From assembly GCA_028276405.1 (NCBI GenBank), contig JAPYWJ010000002.1, forward strand, positions 1 to 64,000: a stretch of DNA of 64,000 bases. The letters are read 5' to 3'. A program made the translations under genes and the position numbers. The stretch is from Hydrogenobacter sp. Lineage in GTDB: Bacteria; Aquificota; Aquificia; Aquificales; Aquificaceae. The notes beneath the pieces were generated by a model, which had not been told where the DNA came from, did not search any database, and saw only the letters and a list, made by a program, of their open reading frames with translations. The stretch's first letter is position 1. Every line of letters starts with the position of its first letter. This document shows positions 60,655-64,000 of this stretch, piece by piece.

Positions 60655-61409
60655 TGTAGATAAACCTCCATATTGTCAAAAGCTGATACTGTGTTTATAC
60701 CTGTTAACGAGGTTATGTAGTCTGCCACCTCCTGAGGGTTATGGTTTTTTAGGAATTCATAGCCAAAGTGTGTAAGGATAGCTTTTTGAGGATTTAAGCC
60801 TTTTATAAGTTTAATAGCATCTTCTACAGAAAGGTGTTCTATGTTTTCCCTTTTGTTGTAAAGTGTGGTGTTTATAATCATGACCTGTACATTCTTTGGG
60901 TATAAGCTCAGCATCCTGTCCTCAAACATGGCGCATGATACATAAAGCACTTTATCGTTTAGGAAGAGAGCGTAAGTTTCTGCGTTGTGATGCCTATGCT
61001 TCATAACCGCTTTTACTTTTATGCCCATATACTCAAAGGTTTTGCCTTCTTCAAAAAAGGCTTCAAAAGCAAGTTTCTTCCTCAAATAAGGTAAAACTAC
61101 TCTGTCTTCTCCTTCAAAGGCAGATTTCGGTGCAAATAGAGCTATATGAATTCTTTTTCCACCATCTGTTGATGCTTCTATGAGGGAATTCACATCAGCA
61201 GAATGGTCTAAGTGTATATGAGAAAGCACTAGAAGGTCCAAACCTCTTGGGTCAAATCCTCTTTCGTGAAGGTAAACAAAGGCACCGGGTCCGGGGTCTA
61301 CATGCACCCACCTTCCTGACAGATGCATTAGTATACCACCAGACCTTCTTATCTTTCTAAAAGTGCTTAATCTACCTCCTGCGGTTCCTAAGAAAAGTAT
61401 TTTATCCAA
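60651..61409 (-). CDS. metallo-beta-lactamase-fold hydrolase (RNase Z-like)
   Basis: A 252-residue cytoplasmic MBL protein. ILFLGTAGGR (4-13) and VLSHIHLDHSADVN (about 61-74) open the fold; HRHHNAETYALF gives the next ligand and AILTHFGYEF the last. The GTAGGR start is typical of the RNase Z/PhnP/tRNase-like group, but the exosite of RNase Z is not seen. Substrate unknown. It overlaps the ferredoxin gene by eight bases and should share its mRNA. Confidence 0.82.
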   Translation of the reverse strand: MDKILFLGTAGGRLSTFRKIRRSGGILMHLSGRWVHVDPGPGAFVYLHERGFDPRGLDLLVLSHIHLDHSADVNSLIEASTDGGKRIHIALFAPKSAFEGEDRVVLPYLRKKLAFEAFFEEGKTFEYMGIKVKAVMKHRHHNAETYALFLNDKVLYVSCAMFEDRMLSLYPKNVQVMIINTTLYNKRENIEHLSVEDAIKLIKGLNPQKAILTHFGYEFLKNHNPQEVADYITSLTGINTVSAFDNMEVYLH

Positions 61410-61602
61410 CTTCTTCTAACTGTATGGAGTTACTTGGACAGCTCTCTACCACCTCCAGTAAGGAAGGTTTCAAGGAATCATCCATCTTAACCCTGAGCCA
61501 AACTATGGGTATGCCATCACCTCTATCAGCAAATACCTGTGGTAGCGTATCGTAGCACAACCTACAGGCTGTGCATGTATCTATATCAACAAGGATCCTC
61601 AT
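61402..61602 (-). CDS. ferredoxin, single [4Fe-4S] (second of tandem pair)
   Basis: A 66-residue ferredoxin with four cysteines: CTACRLC (near 10-16) and SCPSNSI (near 52-58). It resembles Fd2 of the tandem pair in Hydrogenobacter thermophilus, which serves oxoacid oxidoreductases. The ATG at 61602 overlaps the stop of the first ferredoxin gene by four bases; upstream in-frame codons belong to that gene. About half its residues match the first copy. Confidence 0.87.
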   Translation of the reverse strand: MRILVDIDTCTACRLCYDTLPQVFADRGDGIPIVWLRVKMDDSLKPSLLEVVESCPSNSIQLEEVG

Positions 61603-61817
61603 GTTTCCTCTGTTATGATGGAACCGCTGGGACACTCGTCGGTGACTTCTTTAACTTCCTGCTCCAATTCCGCAGGGACCATCATCCAACCATCAGGTCC
61701 AGGGCTTACCACTTCTGCTATGCCATCACCCCTGTTTTTATAAACCTCGGGAACTCTATCGTAGCATAGCTCGCAAGAGGTACAAGTATCTGGGTCAACC
61801 TTTGTTTTAAGTGCCAT
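61599..61817 (-). CDS. ferredoxin, single [4Fe-4S] (first of tandem pair)
   Basis: A 72-residue ferredoxin. CTSCELC (near 12-18) and ECPSGSI (near 62-68) hold one [4Fe-4S] cluster. The sequence, including ELCYDRVPEVYKNRGDGIAE and the DGWMMVPAELE insert, is as I remember Fd1 of H. thermophilus, an electron donor for POR and 2-oxoglutarate oxidoreductase. AAGGAGG precedes the ATG at 61817. Placed next to sucCD it links cluster chemistry with reductive TCA genes. Confidence 0.9.
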   Translation of the reverse strand: MALKTKVDPDTCTSCELCYDRVPEVYKNRGDGIAEVVSPGPDGWMMVPAELEQEVKEVTDECPSGSIITEET

Positions 61818-61891
61818 ACTACTTACCTCCTTCAACAAAGTTTTAGGTTATTAAAATATAACACATATTCAAGGCATCAATATATACTAAA

Positions 61892-62770
61892 TCATGTGCG
61901 CAAAAACTCGTATACCATCTTACCTATGAAGGCAGGGTTCTCTATAACATGTACTCCTGCACCTTTTAGTGCATCCATTTTAGCCTGAGCTGTTCCTTTG
62001 CCACCGCTTATGATGGCTCCTGCGTGTCCCATCCTCCTGCCGGGTGGTGCGGTAATACCTGCTATGTAGGCAAATACTGGTTTTCTCACATGGCTTTTTA
62101 TATACTCAGCTGCTTCTTCTTCAGCGGTTCCCCCGATTTCCCCTATCATAAGTATGGCTTCTGTTTCTGGATCCTGGTTAAACATGGCTATAACATCCTT
62201 GTGAGAGAGCCCGTGCACCGGGTCTCCACCTATTCCTACAGCGGTTGATTGTCCAAGCCCATAGCGTGTGAGCTGATAAGAAGCTTCGTAAGTCAAAGTT
62301 CCGCTTCTTGATACTATACCTATGCTACCTCTTTTGAATATGTGGCCAGGCATTATGCCTACTTTGGCTTCGCCGGGAGTTATAACCCCGGGGCAGTTAG
62401 GTCCTATAAGCTTAGCCTTAGGATAGTTTTTCTTCATGTAGTCCTTTACTTGCATCATATCTTTTACAGGTATACCTTCTGTTATACAAACTATCAGTTC
62501 TATGCCTGCATCTAAGGCTTCTACTAGGGCATCTGCTGCAAAGGCAGGCGGGACAAAGATCAAAGAGCAGTTAGCAGAAGTTTCTTGAAGTGCTTCTTCT
62601 ACAGTGTTAAAGACTGGTATGCCTTCTACCTTCTGACCTCCTTTACCCGGTGTGACACCGGCAACCACTTTTGTACCGTAGGCTTTACATTGGAGAGCGT
62701 GAAAAGAGCCTTCCTTTCCAGTTATACCCTGAACTACCACTTTTGTATCTTTGTTTACCAATATAGACAT
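61892..62770 (-). CDS. sucD: succinate-CoA ligase alpha subunit
   Basis: A 292-residue alpha subunit forming succinyl-CoA. [12 protein letters not shown] (14-25) is the CoA/nucleotide loop, GPNCPGVI (123-130), and the phosphorylated His249 is in [16 protein letters not shown] (245-260). In Aquificales a related citryl-CoA synthetase small subunit exists but is longer, so SucD is favoured. GGAGG precedes the ATG; it lies 21 bases after sucC. Confidence 0.93.
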   Translation of the reverse strand: MSILVNKDTKVVVQGITGKEGSFHALQCKAYGTKVVAGVTPGKGGQKVEGIPVFNTVEEALQETSANCSLIFVPPAFAADALVEALDAGIELIVCITEGIPVKDMMQVKDYMKKNYPKAKLIGPNCPGVITPGEAKVGIMPGHIFKRGSIGIVSRSGTLTYEASYQLTRYGLGQSTAVGIGGDPVHGLSHKDVIAMFNQDPETEAILMIGEIGGTAEEEAAEYIKSHVRKPVFAYIAGITAPPGRRMGHAGAIISGGKGTAQAKMDALKGAGVHVIENPAFIGKMVYEFLRT

Positions 62771-62791
62771 GTTATACCTCCAATCCTTAAT

Positions 62792-63946
62792 TTAACCCCT
62801 GCTTGCCAGTTCTACAGCTTTCTTAGCGCCGTCCCACATATCTTCAGCGTTAATGAAGTTAAGACCTGACTCAGCTAAGAGTTTTCTACCTTCTTCCACA
62901 TTTGTACCTTCCATTCGGACAACTACCGGTACTTCTATCTGCACCATCTTTGCTGCCTCTATAAGCCCCTGAGCAAGCCTGTCGCACCTTAGTATGCCAC
63001 CGAATATGTTTATAAACACAGCTTTTACATTCTGGTCCGCCATGAGTATCCTAAAAGCGTTGGCTATCTGCTCCACATTAGCTCCACCTCCCACATCAAG
63101 GAAGTTAGCGGGCTCTCCACCGGCGAGCTTTATTATGTCCATAGTAGTCATAGCAAGACCTGCACCGTTAACCATACATCCTATGTTGCCGTCAAGCTTT
63201 ATATAGTTAAGACTGTAGCGTTTGGCTTCTACCTCTAAAGGGTCAAGCTGGGTAAGGTCTTCTAACTGTTCCAAGTCTTTGTGTCTTATTAGAGCGTTGT
63301 CATCTATCTCCACCTTTGCATCAAGCAGAATAAGGTTTCCTTCTTTTGTAAGCACTAAGGGATTTACCTCCACAAGACTTGCGTCTAAGTCCATGTAAGC
63401 TCTATATAAGGCTAAAGCTATCTTGACAAATTCATTTACAGGGAGTCCCAGCTTGAAAGCCACTTTTCTTGCCTGAGAAGGCATAAGCCCTAAAGCTGGG
63501 TCTATGTGTAGCATGTGTATTGCTTCTGGTTTTTCCTTTGCTACCTCCTCTATTTCCATACCGCCCTCTGCAGAAGTCATAAGGACTGGTTTTGACAGCC
63601 CTCTGTCAAGGGTTATAGAAAGATAGTATTCTTTTTGTATGTTGGTTGCTTTCTCTATCCAGACCCTGCTTACTAACTTCCCCTCTTGACACTGGAAAGT
63701 CTTTAATACCTTTCCCAACATGCCTTCTACCGCTTGCTTTAGCTCTTCCTGGTTTCTTACAAGCTTTACACCTCCTGCTTTACCCCTTCCCCCGCAATGT
63801 ACCTGCGCTTTTACTACCAAAGGATATTCTCCAAGCTCTTCTGCGCCCTGCAAAGCTTCTTCTACCGAAAAAGCTACCCTTCCTTCTGGAACAGGAAGCC
63901 CATACCTTTTCAAGAGCTCCTTTGCTTGATGTTCGTGCAGTTTCAT
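62792..63946 (-). CDS. sucC: succinate-CoA ligase beta subunit (ADP-forming type)
   Basis: A 384-residue beta subunit with ATP-grasp domain ([18 protein letters not shown] at 3-20; [17 protein letters not shown] at about 43-59) and the C-terminal ligase domain ([28 protein letters not shown]). With SucD it makes succinyl-CoA for reductive carboxylation to 2-oxoglutarate. GGAGG lies seven bases before the ATG at 63946; a TTG six bases upstream is less likely. Confidence 0.95.
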   Translation of the reverse strand: MKLHEHQAKELLKRYGLPVPEGRVAFSVEEALQGAEELGEYPLVVKAQVHCGGRGKAGGVKLVRNQEELKQAVEGMLGKVLKTFQCQEGKLVSRVWIEKATNIQKEYYLSITLDRGLSKPVLMTSAEGGMEIEEVAKEKPEAIHMLHIDPALGLMPSQARKVAFKLGLPVNEFVKIALALYRAYMDLDASLVEVNPLVLTKEGNLILLDAKVEIDDNALIRHKDLEQLEDLTQLDPLEVEAKRYSLNYIKLDGNIGCMVNGAGLAMTTMDIIKLAGGEPANFLDVGGGANVEQIANAFRILMADQNVKAVFINIFGGILRCDRLAQGLIEAAKMVQIEVPVVVRMEGTNVEEGRKLLAESGLNFINAEDMWDGAKKAVELASRG

Positions 63947-63975
63947 CCACAAACCTCCGTAAAGTTTAAGAAAAA

Positions 63976-63981
63976 ATTATA
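63976..63981 (-). promoter_or_regulatory. candidate -10 box of the sucCD operon
   Basis: TATAAT on the minus strand, 29 bases before the sucC ATG. The -35 region falls at the edge of the window and cannot be judged. Confidence 0.4.
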
Positions 63982-64000
63982 CAGAAAACAGAGAATATAC

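Overview
The window reads as chromosomal DNA of a hydrogen-oxidising Aquificaceae bacterium close to Hydrogenobacter. The evidence is a five-gene pyruvate:ferredoxin oxidoreductase operon in the order E-D-A-B-G, tandem small ferredoxin genes, sucC-sucD and a split fumarase beta subunit (all parts of a reductive TCA cycle), plus futalosine-type menaquinone genes. Protein composition is Lys/Glu rich. Genes are packed very tightly: many neighbours overlap by 1, 4 or about 10-30 bases, and no gap exceeds about 110 bases. No rRNA, CRISPR array, transposase or phage gene was seen.

Layout. 1-5 kb: tail of a membrane protein, an ApbE-like flavin transferase and an NlpC/P60 hydrolase that diverge and overlap, thrB, coaX, DUF2103, a phosphoribosyltransferase and a hemerythrin. 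5-9 kb: the por operon and a cupin. 9-17 kb: proS, miaA, hpt, a GT9 transferase, fetB-like permease, thiS-thiG-hemG and a transaldolase. 17-20.5 kb: rseP facing three tandem coiled-coil membrane genes, then a restriction endonuclease remnant and a DNA methyltransferase between 13-bp direct repeats. 20.5-28.6 kb: two type IV-like pilins followed by a tightly coupled glycan set (DUF2723/GT117 membrane transferase, polyprenyl-phosphate sugar synthase-like GT2, two GT4, a methyltransferase and a flippase). 28.6-41.6 kb on the minus strand: wzm-wzt-like ABC transporter, mgtC, secF, a TPR protein, glyS, ppsA and pilM-N-O-(P)-Q. 41.6-50.3 kb: queF, a TgpA-type transglutaminase, an HD hydrolase, unknown genes, a methyltransferase-pirin-CDGSH operon, a thermonuclease and an amino-acid permease. 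50.3-64 kb: mqnD, tRNA-Arg, macro domain, hisZ, uvrC, polyprenyl synthase, a transglycosylase, a class II HDAC-like protein, a metallo-beta-lactamase-fold protein, rimO, fumB, tRNA-Met, tandem ferredoxins and sucD/sucC.

How it fits together. The por genes, the two ferredoxins, sucCD, fumB and ppsA form a carbon-fixation core: reduced ferredoxin drives reductive carboxylation, and PEP synthase takes pyruvate onward. The pilins, the PilMNOQ assembly and secretin proteins and the adjacent glycosyltransferases suggest a glycosylated type IV pilus. A plausible but untested reading is lipid-linked O-mannosylation of the Ser/Thr-rich major pilin by a TMEM260-like (DUF2723) enzyme. A window-wide observation is that at least a dozen start codons without a Shine-Dalgarno sequence sit only 6-8 bases after a TATAAT-like hexamer, which suggests leaderless mRNAs for genes at operon heads and at some internal positions.
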